Source of the DNA: CBDEFX01 sp965237635
GTDB lineage: Bacteria > Chloroflexota > Dehalococcoidia > Lucifugimonadales > CAUZJF01
Length of the DNA: 64,000 bases
Direction of reading: 5' to 3'
Assembly (NCBI GenBank): GCA_965237635.1
Contig: CBDEFX010000001.1
Coordinates: 1,876,051 to 1,940,050, forward strand
Positions 7,506 through 16,460 of the stretch are shown here, one piece after another. Position 1 is the stretch's first letter; the number at the start of each line of letters is the position of its first letter. Both the position numbers and the translations under genes were made by a program. The notes under the pieces were generated by a model. It worked only from the letters and a program-made list of their open reading frames with translations. It did not search any database and had not been told where the DNA came from.

Positions 7506-10033
7506 TGCTCGGCCTCCCCTTCCGCCGCGTCCTTACTGGCGGCCTTGTCTTCCGTCTCCCCGCCGTCCTTCTCCAGGTCGGCTGCGCGGTCCTTGAAGTC
7601 CCGGACCTTCTTCTGGGCGGCGGACCCGGCGTCCTCCAGGTCCTGGGCCGTCAGGGTGTATGCGGAGGCAGCGCTGCGGATCTGCGCGGCGACGGCGGGG
7701 TCTCCGTCCTCCGGCTTTCTGACCATCATCGAGAAGGCGGGCATCCGCTCGATGCCCACGGTGGCGCGGACGTAGCAGTGGTGGACCGGCAGCGACGTGA
7801 TGTCGTCCTCGGTCACCCGCTCCTTGCCCAGCTCCCACACCAGCTGCCTTGCGTCGCTCCCGGCCACCTGGAAGACGGCCAGGCATCCGACGTTGGCGAG
7901 GAGGGTGTCCCGCATGGTGCGGGAGAGGTCGTCGAGCTTCGCGAGGCTCTGGGTCGCGAGCACAAACGACGCCCCGAACTTGCCCAGCTCCGAGAGCATC
8001 GACTCGTAGTCCACTCCGGGCATGGACTGCATCTCGTCCACGACGACAAGCGCGCCGCGCCGCTGGCCGAGTGAGACGCTCTCCTGCTCCCGTATCACCG
8101 AATCGACCAGGTTGAGGAGGGATGCGCCCACCAGGGCGGACACGTCCCTCCCGACGGCTCCCTGGGCGGTGGAGACCAGCAGGATGCCGCCGCCCAGGAT
8201 GGTGTCGCGCAGGTCGATGGTGGAGCGGCGCTGGCCCAGGATGGCCCGCGCCCGCTTGGAGGATGCGTAGTAGGAGAGGCGGGTCTGCACGGGGGCGAGG
8301 GCCTCGGCGCGGTACTGCTGGTGCCAGCCTCCGAAGTCCCTGGCCCACCATTCAAGCAGGTAGGGGTCCTCAATCCTCTTGAGCACGCCGTCCCGGAACT
8401 TCCTGTCGGACAGGAGCTTCAGCCCGTCGAGGATGGTGTGCTGGCTGCCCTCGTCCGTCTCGGGGTGCTCGTTGGCTTCATGCAGCGTCTTGACGGTCTG
8501 TTCGAGGATGGACTGCATCCTGGGCCCCCACTGCTCCCACAGGCCCTTTGCGACGCGCACCACCGAGTCGGCGGTGCGGTCGCGGTCGGTGAAGATGCGG
8601 GTGTCGAGGAGGTTGATGCCCGGCGCCCTCCGCTGGTCGGCCAGGTCGATGAGCCGCACCCGGTCTATGAGGGACTCCGGGACGTGTTCGAGGATGCCCG
8701 CCACCAGGTCTGCGTGGGGATCGACGACGACGACGGCGTCGTTGTCCCTGCCTTCGGCCTTCTCCCGCATCTTGTGCGTGACGAGGTGGTGCATGAGGGT
8801 GGACTTGCCCATGCGGGTGCGCGCCACGTAGAGGTGGTGCCGCCGGAGCAGGTCCTCGGGGAAGCGGATGGGCCGGGGCTTGCCCGCGGTGGTGTCCCCC
8901 ACCAGCGCGCCGCCCCTGACGCCCTTGGCGAACGGCAGGAGCGCCCTCGCGCCGGACCGCTCCACCAGGGGCGTCTCGTCCCCCGCTCCGGGCGGGTGCC
9001 ACAGGCAGGCGATCTCGCGGACGCCCAGGACGCTTCGCCCGCCGAACAGGCCGGGGCCTGCGGGGTGCATCATGTCGGGGTCGGTCGCGGTTGGCCGGAC
9101 CTTGCCGACCTTGAAGCGCGCCCCGGCGGGGTTGTCGAAATGGCGGTAGGCGGCGGCCACCGGCCCCAGGAGCTCGCTGGCGCGCTGGGGTCTCGTCCCG
9201 GCGGGTAGTATGGCGGTGACCTGAAGCTCGGCGTCGAAGGCGACGCGGGACACCTTCTCCTTGATGAGGAGTGGGTCCTCGACGCGCTTGCGGGCCTTCT
9301 TCCAGCGGTGCCATGCCCAGCCGCCGGCCGCCAGCCCCAGGGCCGAGCCTATCCCCAGGAGCGCCGCCTTCCATGTCTCGCCGTCCTGCACCCACAGGTA
9401 GCCCTTCAGGGCCGCAAGCGCGCCCAGGCCGAGGACGGCCATCGTGATGCCGTCCATCTGCAGAGGCTTGGTCTGGAAGGTGTAGGCGGGCTCCCTCGGC
9501 TCCATGCCGGGCCGCTTGTGGGCCTTGTCCAGGTGGGGCTGCGACCAGTCGGGGCCGAGGGAGCGCAGCATCAGCTGCGCCACGACGCGCTCACCCTTGT
9601 TGATGTTGGAGAGAGCGCCCATCAGGGCGATGAGGGGGTCTGAGCCGGGATCGAGCAGGTCGTCGTCCCTGAAGGTCCTCAGGGGCACGTACTCGGGGCC
9701 GTCGGCCCGCAGGGTCATGCTCCACGCCTGCTCGCCCTCGCCCATGCACAGGGGATCGTCGTCCGGGTCCACCTTCCGGATGCGGGCTTGGGGATAGTGG
9801 GCGGAGAGCTGGCCGCGCACCACCTGGTCGTCGAGGCAGCGAGCCATCAGGGTCACGCCGTCCATGTCCCCGGCCAGCTCCAGGGAGAAGGGCTCCGGCA
9901 CCGCGATGGAGCCGAGCATGTTCTCCACGCCCAGCAGGGTGCGCTCCCCGGCGCGGGGCGGCGTCACCGTCAGCAGGACGGGCTTCTTCTCGGTGTCGTT
10001 TCCAAACAGGATTTCCTTCGGGTTCAGCTTCAT
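7502..10033 (-). CDS. VirD4/TraD-like type IV secretion coupling ATPase, 843 aa
   Basis: Hexameric membrane ATPase expected to deliver the DNA-protein complex to the transfer channel. Two hydrophobic segments near residues 205-245 (MAVLGLGALAALKGYLWV and AALLGIGSALGLAAGG) anchor it. A P-loop RTRMGKST lies near residue 405, followed by VVVVDPHADL; Walker B ALVVVDEMQ lies near residue 655, followed by ATQSLAKLDD. The C-terminus is acidic and Lys/Glu-rich. The P-loop lacks the usual first glycine, as in some TraG/VirD4 relatives. It is stop-start coupled to the replication-relaxation gene and lies 16 bp after virB4-like. The size and the large N-terminal region resemble the Gram-positive coupling proteins. 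Confidence 0.85.
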   Translation of the reverse strand: MKLNPKEILFGNDTEKKPVLLTVTPPRAGERTLLGVENMLGSIAVPEPFSLELAGDMDGVTLMARCLDDQVVRGQLSAHYPQARIRKVDPDDDPLCMGEGEQAWSMTLRADGPEYVPLRTFRDDDLLDPGSDPLIALMGALSNINKGERVVAQLMLRSLGPDWSQPHLDKAHKRPGMEPREPAYTFQTKPLQMDGITMAVLGLGALAALKGYLWVQDGETWKAALLGIGSALGLAAGGWAWHRWKKARKRVEDPLLIKEKVSRVAFDAELQVTAILPAGTRPQRASELLGPVAAAYRHFDNPAGARFKVGKVRPTATDPDMMHPAGPGLFGGRSVLGVREIACLWHPPGAGDETPLVERSGARALLPFAKGVRGGALVGDTTAGKPRPIRFPEDLLRRHHLYVARTRMGKSTLMHHLVTHKMREKAEGRDNDAVVVVDPHADLVAGILEHVPESLIDRVRLIDLADQRRAPGINLLDTRIFTDRDRTADSVVRVAKGLWEQWGPRMQSILEQTVKTLHEANEHPETDEGSQHTILDGLKLLSDRKFRDGVLKRIEDPYLLEWWARDFGGWHQQYRAEALAPVQTRLSYYASSKRARAILGQRRSTIDLRDTILGGGILLVSTAQGAVGRDVSALVGASLLNLVDSVIREQESVSLGQRRGALVVVDEMQSMPGVDYESMLSELGKFGASFVLATQSLAKLDDLSRTMRDTLLANVGCLAVFQVAGSDARQLVWELGKERVTEDDITSLPVHHCYVRATVGIERMPAFSMMVRKPEDGDPAVAAQIRSAASAYTLTAQDLEDAGSAAQKKVRDFKDRAADLEKDGGETEDKAASKDAAEGEAEQ

Positions 10034-10049
10034 GGTGTTATTCCTTTCT

Positions 10050-12326
10050 CTAATGGCGTCCGGGCGTCCACTCGATGACCGCCGTCTCCTCCGGGGTGGC
10101 CTCGATGCGGACGGGGAAGCGGTTGCCCTTCGACAGCAGCAACCCGTCCCCCCTGGGGCACGACAGCAGCCATCGCTGTAGCTCGACGGGCAGGTCGAAG
10201 GCGTCGCCGACGGTGCTGATGGCGGCGGCGTCCTGCTGGAGGAGCAGCTTGAAGGCGGCGTTCTGAAGCAGGGCGCGACCGGAGTGCCCGGTGATGGTGC
10301 GAGAGGTGTCCTCGGAGAGCAGGTCCTGGACGTCCTGGGTGATGAACTGCAAGCCGAGGCGGTGCTTGCGCGCCCGCTTAGCCATCGACACCATGAAGGC
10401 CGCGCCCTCGGGGTGCTGCATGATCGACCACACCTCGTCGACGACCAGCAGCCGGGGCTTGGGGTCCTGGGCGGCCGCCGCCCACACCGTCTCGGTGCAG
10501 ACCATCGCGGCGGCGGGACGCAGCTCCGGCTCCAAGAGGTGCAGGTCGAAGACCGTGACCAGGGCCTCGTTGCCCAGCAGGTCGTCGCCCTCGTCGGAGA
10601 GCAGGTGTCTCAGGCTGCCGGTGGCGAATGGCCTGAGCAGCCGGGCCAGACCCGCGTCGCCCGCCTCATCCTCTTGCAGATACTGGTAGAAGTCGCGGAA
10701 GCCGGTGCGCTCCCGGGGCTGGGCGTAGTAGCCCGCCAGGGCGTGGTCCAGGGAGGCCCTTCGCTCCGCGCCGAGACTCTCGCCCACCATGACCTCGATG
10801 AGCCGTCTCAGGCTGCCGATGCGCTGGAGAAGCTCCTCCGAGTCCCCCTTGTCGATGACAAAGGGGTTCATGCCCTCGCCGGGCACGCCGGGGGAAAGCA
10901 CCCTGCCTCCAGCGGCGCGGGCCATGTCCGCGTACTCGCCCTCGGGGTCGATGACGTAGGCGGTGATGCCCCTGGTCAAACCCCTGAGCAAGCCGAGCTT
11001 TGTTGCGAAACTCTTGCCGCTGCCCGACCGTGCGAGGACGGCGGTGTTGGCGTTCATGTGCGTCCCGTCCCAGGGGTCGTAGACCACTGGGGAGCAGGCC
11101 CGCATGTCGATGCCGTAGAGGGTGCCGCTCCGGGTGTCCAGGTCCGGCGGCGAGAAGGGGAAGAGCCGGGCGATGCTGGACGTGTCCAGGCTGCGCCACT
11201 CGGCCACGGCGTTGAGGGCCAGCGGCAGGGTCGAAAGCAGCCCCTCGCGCTGGCGGAAGGCCAGGTCGTCGAGCTTGCCGAGCGTGGCCCCGAAGTGCGC
11301 CTTCGCCCGCTGGGTCATCTCCCTCAGCGACGCCTCGTCATTCGCGTGAAGGGTCACAGACAGGGAGGCGTGGAAGAGCCGCTCGCGCCCGCGCTGGACC
11401 TCGTCGCGGAGACGGGTGATGTCCTCCAGGGCGATCTCCGCCTCCGGGGACATGGTGCGGCCCCGCTTGAAGGAGAGGGACTGGGCCGACTCGAAGCGCA
11501 CCTTCTGCCACTCCAGCGTCCTGGCCGCCTGCTCCGCCGGTATCGGGCCGACGTGGACGGACAGGTCCATCGGCGCGCCCGCCGCCATCAGCCCCTGGAG
11601 GAAGCCGGGGGCCAATGACCGGGGCCACTTGCCCAGGTGGAGGGAGCGTGTCAGATGCCCGCCTATGCGCACGTCGCGGCGGCCTATCTCCACCTCGACG
11701 GGCGCGTCCTCGTCGAACTCGGCGGGCGTGCCGCCCAGGGCGGCTGCCGCCAGGAACATGCGGAGTTGCCTGCCCTTCAGCGGGTGGACGGAGAGCCCGG
11801 CCCTAGCCAGCAGGCCCCGTAGGTCGTCGATGCGGCCGACCTCGCACACGGCGTAGAAGCGCCGGTCGAGGATGCCGTCGCGGGCCTCAAGCTCGGTGAG
11901 CAGCCGCTGGAGGGACTCGGCGGCCTCCCTCGTCTGCGGGGGTAGGTCTTTCGGCTGGGCCTCCCGAAGGTCGTCTCGCAGGCGTTCCAGGCGCGGCGCG
12001 TGCTGCCTGATGAGCAGCTGGGCGGGGAAGTCCAGGGCGTTGAGGGCGCCGGCGAAGGCCCCCAGTTTCGGCTCGTCCAGCTCCAGGCCCATCACCTCGC
12101 ACACCCCCAGCTTCACCCCGTCCAGGCGCACGGGCCCGTCGTCGTCGAGGTGGGACAGCATGAAGAACAGGGGCAGCGCGGGCGGGAGCTTGGGAGGGGC
12201 CTCCGTCGTTGCGCCGGGTGCCGACTCCGTGGGGAGTCGGCCCTCCGGCATCTCCTGCGGAGCGGCGGATTCCCTTGGCGGCGTCTCCCCTCCGCGTCTC
12301 GTGATTCGTGCAAGCAGCTTCTTCAA
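10050..12326 (-). CDS. VirB4-like type IV secretion ATPase, 758 aa
   Basis: Cytoplasmic ATPase that powers assembly of the conjugation channel. The N-terminal domain (to about residue 400) is the usual variable VirB4 region. Walker A ARSGSGKSF lies near residue 434, AYVIDPEGEY near 458, Walker B LLVVDEVW near 624, and the glutamine-rich LQFITQDVQDLL near 655; together they are diagnostic. The start is a TTG at 12324-12326 (MKKLLARITRR) preceded by GGAA about 8 bases upstream; there is no better ATG. A proline/glutamate-rich stretch follows the start. It is flanked by a VirB2-like gene upstream and the coupling ATPase downstream in one operon. Confidence 0.88.
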   Translation of the reverse strand: MKKLLARITRRGGETPPRESAAPQEMPEGRLPTESAPGATTEAPPKLPPALPLFFMLSHLDDDGPVRLDGVKLGVCEVMGLELDEPKLGAFAGALNALDFPAQLLIRQHAPRLERLRDDLREAQPKDLPPQTREAAESLQRLLTELEARDGILDRRFYAVCEVGRIDDLRGLLARAGLSVHPLKGRQLRMFLAAAALGGTPAEFDEDAPVEVEIGRRDVRIGGHLTRSLHLGKWPRSLAPGFLQGLMAAGAPMDLSVHVGPIPAEQAARTLEWQKVRFESAQSLSFKRGRTMSPEAEIALEDITRLRDEVQRGRERLFHASLSVTLHANDEASLREMTQRAKAHFGATLGKLDDLAFRQREGLLSTLPLALNAVAEWRSLDTSSIARLFPFSPPDLDTRSGTLYGIDMRACSPVVYDPWDGTHMNANTAVLARSGSGKSFATKLGLLRGLTRGITAYVIDPEGEYADMARAAGGRVLSPGVPGEGMNPFVIDKGDSEELLQRIGSLRRLIEVMVGESLGAERRASLDHALAGYYAQPRERTGFRDFYQYLQEDEAGDAGLARLLRPFATGSLRHLLSDEGDDLLGNEALVTVFDLHLLEPELRPAAAMVCTETVWAAAAQDPKPRLLVVDEVWSIMQHPEGAAFMVSMAKRARKHRLGLQFITQDVQDLLSEDTSRTITGHSGRALLQNAAFKLLLQQDAAAISTVGDAFDLPVELQRWLLSCPRGDGLLLSKGNRFPVRIEATPEETAVIEWTPGRH

Positions 12327-12345
12327 TTCGCTCGTTTCCTTTTCT

Positions 12346-12681
12346 CTATGGGGTTGGGATTGATGGGATGACGCCGTGGCTCAGGAGGGCGGCGACGCCC
12401 TTGGCCGACAGCACCAGGACCAGGCCGACGACCGCCATGACGACGGCGGCCTTGGCGCGTCCCCCGCCGCGCTCCTCGCCTCCCTCGGCCATCAGGACGA
12501 ACCCGGCCCACACGATGGCGAAGAAGCAGAGGCCGGAGGCGGCGTAGGCCATCGCCGTGAGCACGCGGTCGAACTGGCGGAGCATCTCCTGCTCCTCCGC
12601 CGGGGCCGCGCCGGTTGTCGCCAGCGCAGCACCGGCCAGCAGGATTGCCGTCAACAGACTCCTCACCAGGGCCACTCCCAT
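12346..12681 (-). CDS. VirB2/TrbC-like pilin or small channel protein
   Basis: 111 residues with a signal-like N-terminus (VALVRSLLTAILLAGAALA) ending near an Ala-x-Ala site, then two hydrophobic helices (MAYAASGLCFFAIVWAGFVL and AAVVMAVVGLVLVLSAKGV) joined by a short Gly-rich charged loop (AEGGEERGGGRAKA). This is the layout of VirB2-type pilins. I use the ATG at 12679-12681, which overlaps the end of the upstream PrgI fusion gene; a GTG six codons earlier is also possible. No good ribosome site is visible, so translation is probably coupled. A second pilin-like gene lies at 14402-14704, so one may be the pilin and the other a structural subunit. Confidence 0.65.
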   Translation of the reverse strand: MGVALVRSLLTAILLAGAALATTGAAPAEEQEMLRQFDRVLTAMAYAASGLCFFAIVWAGFVLMAEGGEERGGGRAKAAVVMAVVGLVLVLSAKGVAALLSHGVIPSIPTP

Positions 12682-14372
12682 CCCAGCAGGTCGAACCACT
12701 GGCGCAGGCCGTCGGCGGGCTCCTGTTCGGCGGGCGGCTCTTCCGGCTCCGGCTCGGGCAGGACCAGCACCTCGAAGGGGTCGTCGCTGCCAATGGCGGA
12801 GGCCAGGCTCAAGAGCTCCTCGCGGGTGCGGGTGATGGGCGACCGCTCCACCGTCTCGGCCTTAACGTGCTCCTTGTGCAGGACCTCTACCGTCACCTCC
12901 TTGGCGATGGTGGCGCTGGGGACGTAGGCGTAGGCCGTCGCGGTGGCGGACGCCGTGGCGCCGTCCTCGCAGGTGGCCGTCGCCGTCTCACTGTCGGAGT
13001 CGCTGTCCCCCGGGCGATGGAGGTGCACGGTCCTGGTGACTTGCTCCGTCCGCTCAGGGTGGTGGGTGAGCACGGTCAGCGGGGGGATGGGGATGCGGAG
13101 GCCCGCCTCCAGGCTCACGTCCATGCTCACGGCGTGAATCGCCTCGCCCGCGGGCACGCCGAGCCGGAAGCTCGTCTCTCCGTTGGGGACGAACGGCACT
13201 CTCGCGCTCGACGCTCCGGTCGCTGCTGAGACCGTCCCCGTGATTGCCGTCACCTGGGCGTCCATGAGCGCCGTCTCGGTGACGCTCTCGTGTCCGGCCA
13301 CCATCTGAAGCTCCACCGGGTGCTCGATGCGCGTGACGCACTCGGACTCCACGACGCCGCTGACCGCTCCCGGCGTCCAGCCCAGGGAGGTCATGCGAAG
13401 GTCGCACAATTCCCCCTCCACGACCGGCAGGGGGAAGGGAAGCTGTGCTTCCTCGAAGGTCAGCGCCCCGGCCTGACCGAGGGTGTCCTCCCAGGACACG
13501 GTGAAGGACGGCGCGGGACCGTGGAGGGGAAGCGAGTAGTCGATGCGCTCCCCCTGGGCCAGGGTCGCCGAGCCCCAGAAGCGCAGCCAGGCGCCCCCCG
13601 GCCCGCCGAATGCCCGGACGCGGATGTCCAGGTCCGTGGCGGCCCGAAGGGTGACGGCGGCGCGGTCGCCGGAGACGGTCAGCGCCTCGACGAATATCCT
13701 CCGTCCGGGGACGGGTTCCTCGACCTCGAAGTCGATCTCGTCCCGCCAGTGGTCGTCGGCCAGGGCCGACTGCGGGACGGCCACGGCAGCGGCCATCAGG
13801 ACGGCCAGGGCCACGACCGGAATCCAGCCCATGCGGGGCTTAAGATTGCTCGTCTCCAGCGTCTCGGACCGGTGGTCCTGGCCGTGGGGGTTCCCGCCGT
13901 CCTTCCCCCTGCGCTTGCCGAACCAGCGCATACGCCCGTTGCGGCGTTCCTTGCCGTTGCGCCGCTTCCTGCTCTTGCGCAGCCTCCCCATGCCGCGCCC
14001 GACGCGTTTCGCCATCAGGCTCACGGGGCCGGGGCCGCTCTTGACGGGCTGCGCCGGCGCGGGCGGCTCGGCCCGCACCAGCTGGGACACCGGCCCGGCG
14101 TAGCGCCGCGCCCCCAGCCGGTACTTCAGCAGGTCGGCGGCCACCAGGGGCAGCCGCCGGCCGCCGATCTTCCCCACCACCATCGCCACCCCGACCAGTC
14201 CGAAGAGGACGGCAAGGGCCATGCGCACCTCGGAGGGGCCGACGGGGGCGTAGCGGTAGGCCCCGTAGGACAAAGCGAATACGGCCATCACCGCCACGAC
14301 CTGCGGGAAGGTGAACCCAAGCAGGACCTTGTCCTCGGCCTGAACGTGAGTCGGTACCTCGTGTTCTCTCAT
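12663..14372 (-). CDS. PrgI-family membrane protein fused to a large extracytoplasmic domain, 569 aa
   Basis: Residues 1-110 (MREHEVPTHVQAEDKVLLGF then two hydrophobic segments) match PrgI-family/VirB3-like proteins of Gram-positive conjugation systems, which are normally only about 110 residues. A very basic linker near residues 120-160 follows, then another hydrophobic segment (VVALAVLMAAAVAVPQSALA) resembling an internal signal anchor with a cleavage-like Ala-x-Ala. The rest, about 390 residues, is beta-rich with few basic residues and an acidic, Pro-rich tail (EPEPEEPPAEQEP). The ATG at 14370-14372 is the first sensible start; upstream frame is the shadow of the pilin gene. The fusion would place a surface or periplasm-like domain on the channel. 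An alternative is that two proteins are made by an internal start at the second signal (MGWIPVV). Confidence 0.65.
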   Translation of the reverse strand: MREHEVPTHVQAEDKVLLGFTFPQVVAVMAVFALSYGAYRYAPVGPSEVRMALAVLFGLVGVAMVVGKIGGRRLPLVAADLLKYRLGARRYAGPVSQLVRAEPPAPAQPVKSGPGPVSLMAKRVGRGMGRLRKSRKRRNGKERRNGRMRWFGKRRGKDGGNPHGQDHRSETLETSNLKPRMGWIPVVALAVLMAAAVAVPQSALADDHWRDEIDFEVEEPVPGRRIFVEALTVSGDRAAVTLRAATDLDIRVRAFGGPGGAWLRFWGSATLAQGERIDYSLPLHGPAPSFTVSWEDTLGQAGALTFEEAQLPFPLPVVEGELCDLRMTSLGWTPGAVSGVVESECVTRIEHPVELQMVAGHESVTETALMDAQVTAITGTVSAATGASSARVPFVPNGETSFRLGVPAGEAIHAVSMDVSLEAGLRIPIPPLTVLTHHPERTEQVTRTVHLHRPGDSDSDSETATATCEDGATASATATAYAYVPSATIAKEVTVEVLHKEHVKAETVERSPITRTREELLSLASAIGSDDPFEVLVLPEPEPEEPPAEQEPADGLRQWFDLLGWEWPW

Positions 14373-14401
14373 GTCTTTCTTTCCTCCCTTCTCGCGTCCG
14401 C

Positions 14402-14704
14402 CTAGCTGTCGCCGGCGTCGCCGGCGTCCGGGGCTTCCGGCTCTGGCAGCACGTCGTCGATTTCGATTCCCGGGTCCACGACCGCGTTCATCACCAGCTC
14501 CACGACGCCGTAGGCGACCAGGGCCAGGACGATGCCGGCGAGGGCGGTCATCATGGCGCTCTTGCCTCGCTCCATCTGGTTGGGCGCTCCGCTGGCGGTG
14601 AGGTACATGTACGCGCCGTAGATGAAGAAGCCGACGCCCACCGCTCCCACGACGCCCAGCAGGATGCCCACCAGGTTCGAGATGGTCTGTGTCAGTTGTT
14701 CCAT
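14402..14704 (-). CDS. VirB2/TrbC-like pilin, 100 aa
   Basis: A compact protein with two hydrophobic helices (LVGILLGVVGAVGVGFFIYG and MMTALAGIVLALVAYGVVEL) separated by a loop with GAPNQMERGKSA, and a short acidic C-terminus (PEPEAPDAGDAGDS). The lack of a long cleaved signal and the small polar loop resemble TrbC/VirB2-type pilins in monoderm systems. The ATG at 14702-14704 follows AGGAG by about 8 bases, a strong site. It sits between the VirB6-like gene and the PrgI fusion in the conjugation operon, the usual place for the pilin. The 167 bases upstream of it hold no recognisable feature. Confidence 0.7.
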   Translation of the reverse strand: MEQLTQTISNLVGILLGVVGAVGVGFFIYGAYMYLTASGAPNQMERGKSAMMTALAGIVLALVAYGVVELVMNAVVDPGIEIDDVLPEPEAPDAGDAGDS

Positions 14705-14871
14705 TGCTATTGCTCCTTTCTGCCGCCGGGCGGGTCTCCCACAACCGGCGTTCATCGCTTCGTCTTGTCTCCTCGGTGACTCCCCGTTATCTGCACATCG
14801 CTGGTCCTCCGTCGTGTCGTTCGCAGGCGCGGGTCTCGTCCGCGCCGTTGCGTTGTAGTCGTGTGGTGGGG

Positions 14872-15852
14872 CTACTCCCCGCTGCTCCTGGGCTCGCCGC
14901 CGCCGTCTCCCCCGCCAGCCGATGAGGTCGCCATCGAAGCCGCCGAGCTGAGGCCGCTGGCGGCGGCCGAAACGCCCGCGCTGGCCGCCACCGCTCCCAC
15001 CGCCATTCCTCCCGGCCCTCCCGCCGCGCCGCCCGCCACCAAGCCGATGGTCCGGGCCGACCGCATCAGCGACGAGGGCAGGTTCATGCCGAAGTAGAGC
15101 ATCGAGAGCCAGGAGTCGAAGGTGCCGTGATTGCCGAGCATCGACGGGACGCGGGTCGCCATGTAGACGAAGGCCAGGGACATGAGGAGCTTCCAGATCA
15201 GGTCCTGCACCGGCTCGAAGGCGGCGATGGCGGCGAACTCCTTCAGGAAGCCGAACCCAAGCGCCAACGCGATGAGCTGGATGGCCTGCTGGAACACCGT
15301 CGTCATGAAGAGGCGCAGCCAGTGGCGGCCCCAGCCCGCCGTGTGGGGCAATATCCAAAGCCCCAAAGCGATCGGGGCCAGGGCCAGGAGGATGTCGATC
15401 AACGCGAGGCGCAGCACCATCTGGACGATGACGTAGAGCACGAAGAAGCCGTAGACGAGGTAGAGCACGGCCAGGAGCAGGGCCATGCCCACGCTCCCGG
15501 CCTCCACCGCCGTCATCAGGGTGCGAAGCGTCGAGCGGAGCATGTCTCCGGCGGTGACGTTCAGGGAGACCGCGATAAAGCCGGACACGGCGTCGGCCAC
15601 GTCCAGGACCAGGGCGCACCACCAGAGGGACGATGCGGCGGCCACCAGGCCGAGCACCAGGCGGGGGACCATCTCCCGCCAGCCCGCCTGCTGGCGTCCA
15701 AGATGCTCGGAGACGATGAGGCTGAGGCCCATCCAGCCGAGGATCACCACCAACGCGCCCGACGTGATGGCCCAGACGACCATCCAGGCATGGCGCACCA
15801 TATCGTTGGCGTAGGTGAGGTCGGGAGGGGTGCCGGTGAGGATGTCGCTCAT
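14872..15852 (-). CDS. VirB6/TrbL-like polytopic channel protein, 326 aa
   Basis: Inner-membrane component of the conjugation channel. Six or more hydrophobic helices occupy residues 20-240 (for example AWMVVWAITSGALVVILGWM, LLLAVLYLVYGFFVLYVIVQ and LIDILLALAPIALGLWILP). The motif around ALIDILLALAPIALGLW followed by GWGRHWLRLFMTTVFQQAIQ is typical of TrbL/VirB6 proteins. The C-terminal 60 residues are Gly/Ala/Ser-rich and probably disordered. The ATG overlaps the stop of the upstream exported-protein gene by 4 bp (ATGA), showing translational coupling. Confidence 0.8.
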   Translation of the reverse strand: MSDILTGTPPDLTYANDMVRHAWMVVWAITSGALVVILGWMGLSLIVSEHLGRQQAGWREMVPRLVLGLVAAASSLWWCALVLDVADAVSGFIAVSLNVTAGDMLRSTLRTLMTAVEAGSVGMALLLAVLYLVYGFFVLYVIVQMVLRLALIDILLALAPIALGLWILPHTAGWGRHWLRLFMTTVFQQAIQLIALALGFGFLKEFAAIAAFEPVQDLIWKLLMSLAFVYMATRVPSMLGNHGTFDSWLSMLYFGMNLPSSLMRSARTIGLVAGGAAGGPGGMAVGAVAASAGVSAAASGLSSAASMATSSAGGGDGGGEPRSSGE

Positions 15853-16460
15853 CTGCCGGATTCCCTCCGGCAGTTGTCGGCGTCCTCGCCGCTGGCTCGC
15901 TCAACCACGCCGCAGAGGGTCCCGTGGACTCCCTCGATCATCCAGCCGGCGAAGGCCCTCGCCCAGCGTCCGGGGTTGAGGGCGGAGAGAATCTTGTCCC
16001 AGATGCGGCCCGGCTGGTAGATGGGGACGACGGCGTAGAAGTCGCCCCTCAGCCCGTCCTCGGCCGTGGCCAGCATCACCAGCAGGTAGGCCCGGTCGCG
16101 GTCGAGGTCGGGGTGTTCGTCTAGGTCGGGGTACTCCCAGGAGTACTCCCAGCCGTCGCCTCTCTTCTTCTCGCCGCCCTTCACCCGGTACATGGCGCTT
16201 ATCCAGTCGCCCGTGTCGGCGTCCCGGACGGCGTAGAAGAGGTCCGCGATCTCGCGGTCGAAGAGGGGCCGGGCGACGAACTCGCCCTTTTTCTTGCGCT
16301 CGACGAAATCCCGGTCGGCGTTGACTAGGGTCAGCTCGTCAGGCGGGGCCTGGGCCCGGGCGACTCCGCTGGACGGAATCGCCACCAGCGCCGCCAGGAG
16401 CAGCGCGGATGCCAGGGGAATAAACCGCCTGAGTGACCGGAGTTTCGATTTCAGCGCCAT
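15849..16460 (-). CDS. Exported protein of the conjugation operon, 203 aa
   Basis: First gene of the secretion operon. A signal peptide is clear: a Lys/Arg-rich start (MALKSKLRSLRRF), a hydrophobic core (IPLASALLLAALVAIPSS) and a cleavage-like GVARAQA. The mature part is acidic with WEYSWEYPDLDEHPDLDRDR near residue 100 and ends in a helix containing a Cys pair. The family is not recognised. I use the ATG at 16458-16460 with AGAGG 8 bases upstream; a GTG three codons earlier is in frame. Its coupling to the VirB6-like gene suggests an accessory surface or channel subunit. Confidence 0.65.
   Translation of the reverse strand: MALKSKLRSLRRFIPLASALLLAALVAIPSSGVARAQAPPDELTLVNADRDFVERKKKGEFVARPLFDREIADLFYAVRDADTGDWISAMYRVKGGEKKRGDGWEYSWEYPDLDEHPDLDRDRAYLLVMLATAEDGLRGDFYAVVPIYQPGRIWDKILSALNPGRWARAFAGWMIEGVHGTLCGVVERASGEDADNCRRESGR

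Noticed and set aside
10284..11618. Long plus-strand frames opposite the VirB4-like gene (and similar ones opposite other conjugation genes)
   Set aside because: GC-rich codons of the minus-strand genes leave few stops on the opposite strand. These frames show no motifs, and the minus-strand proteins have clear ones.
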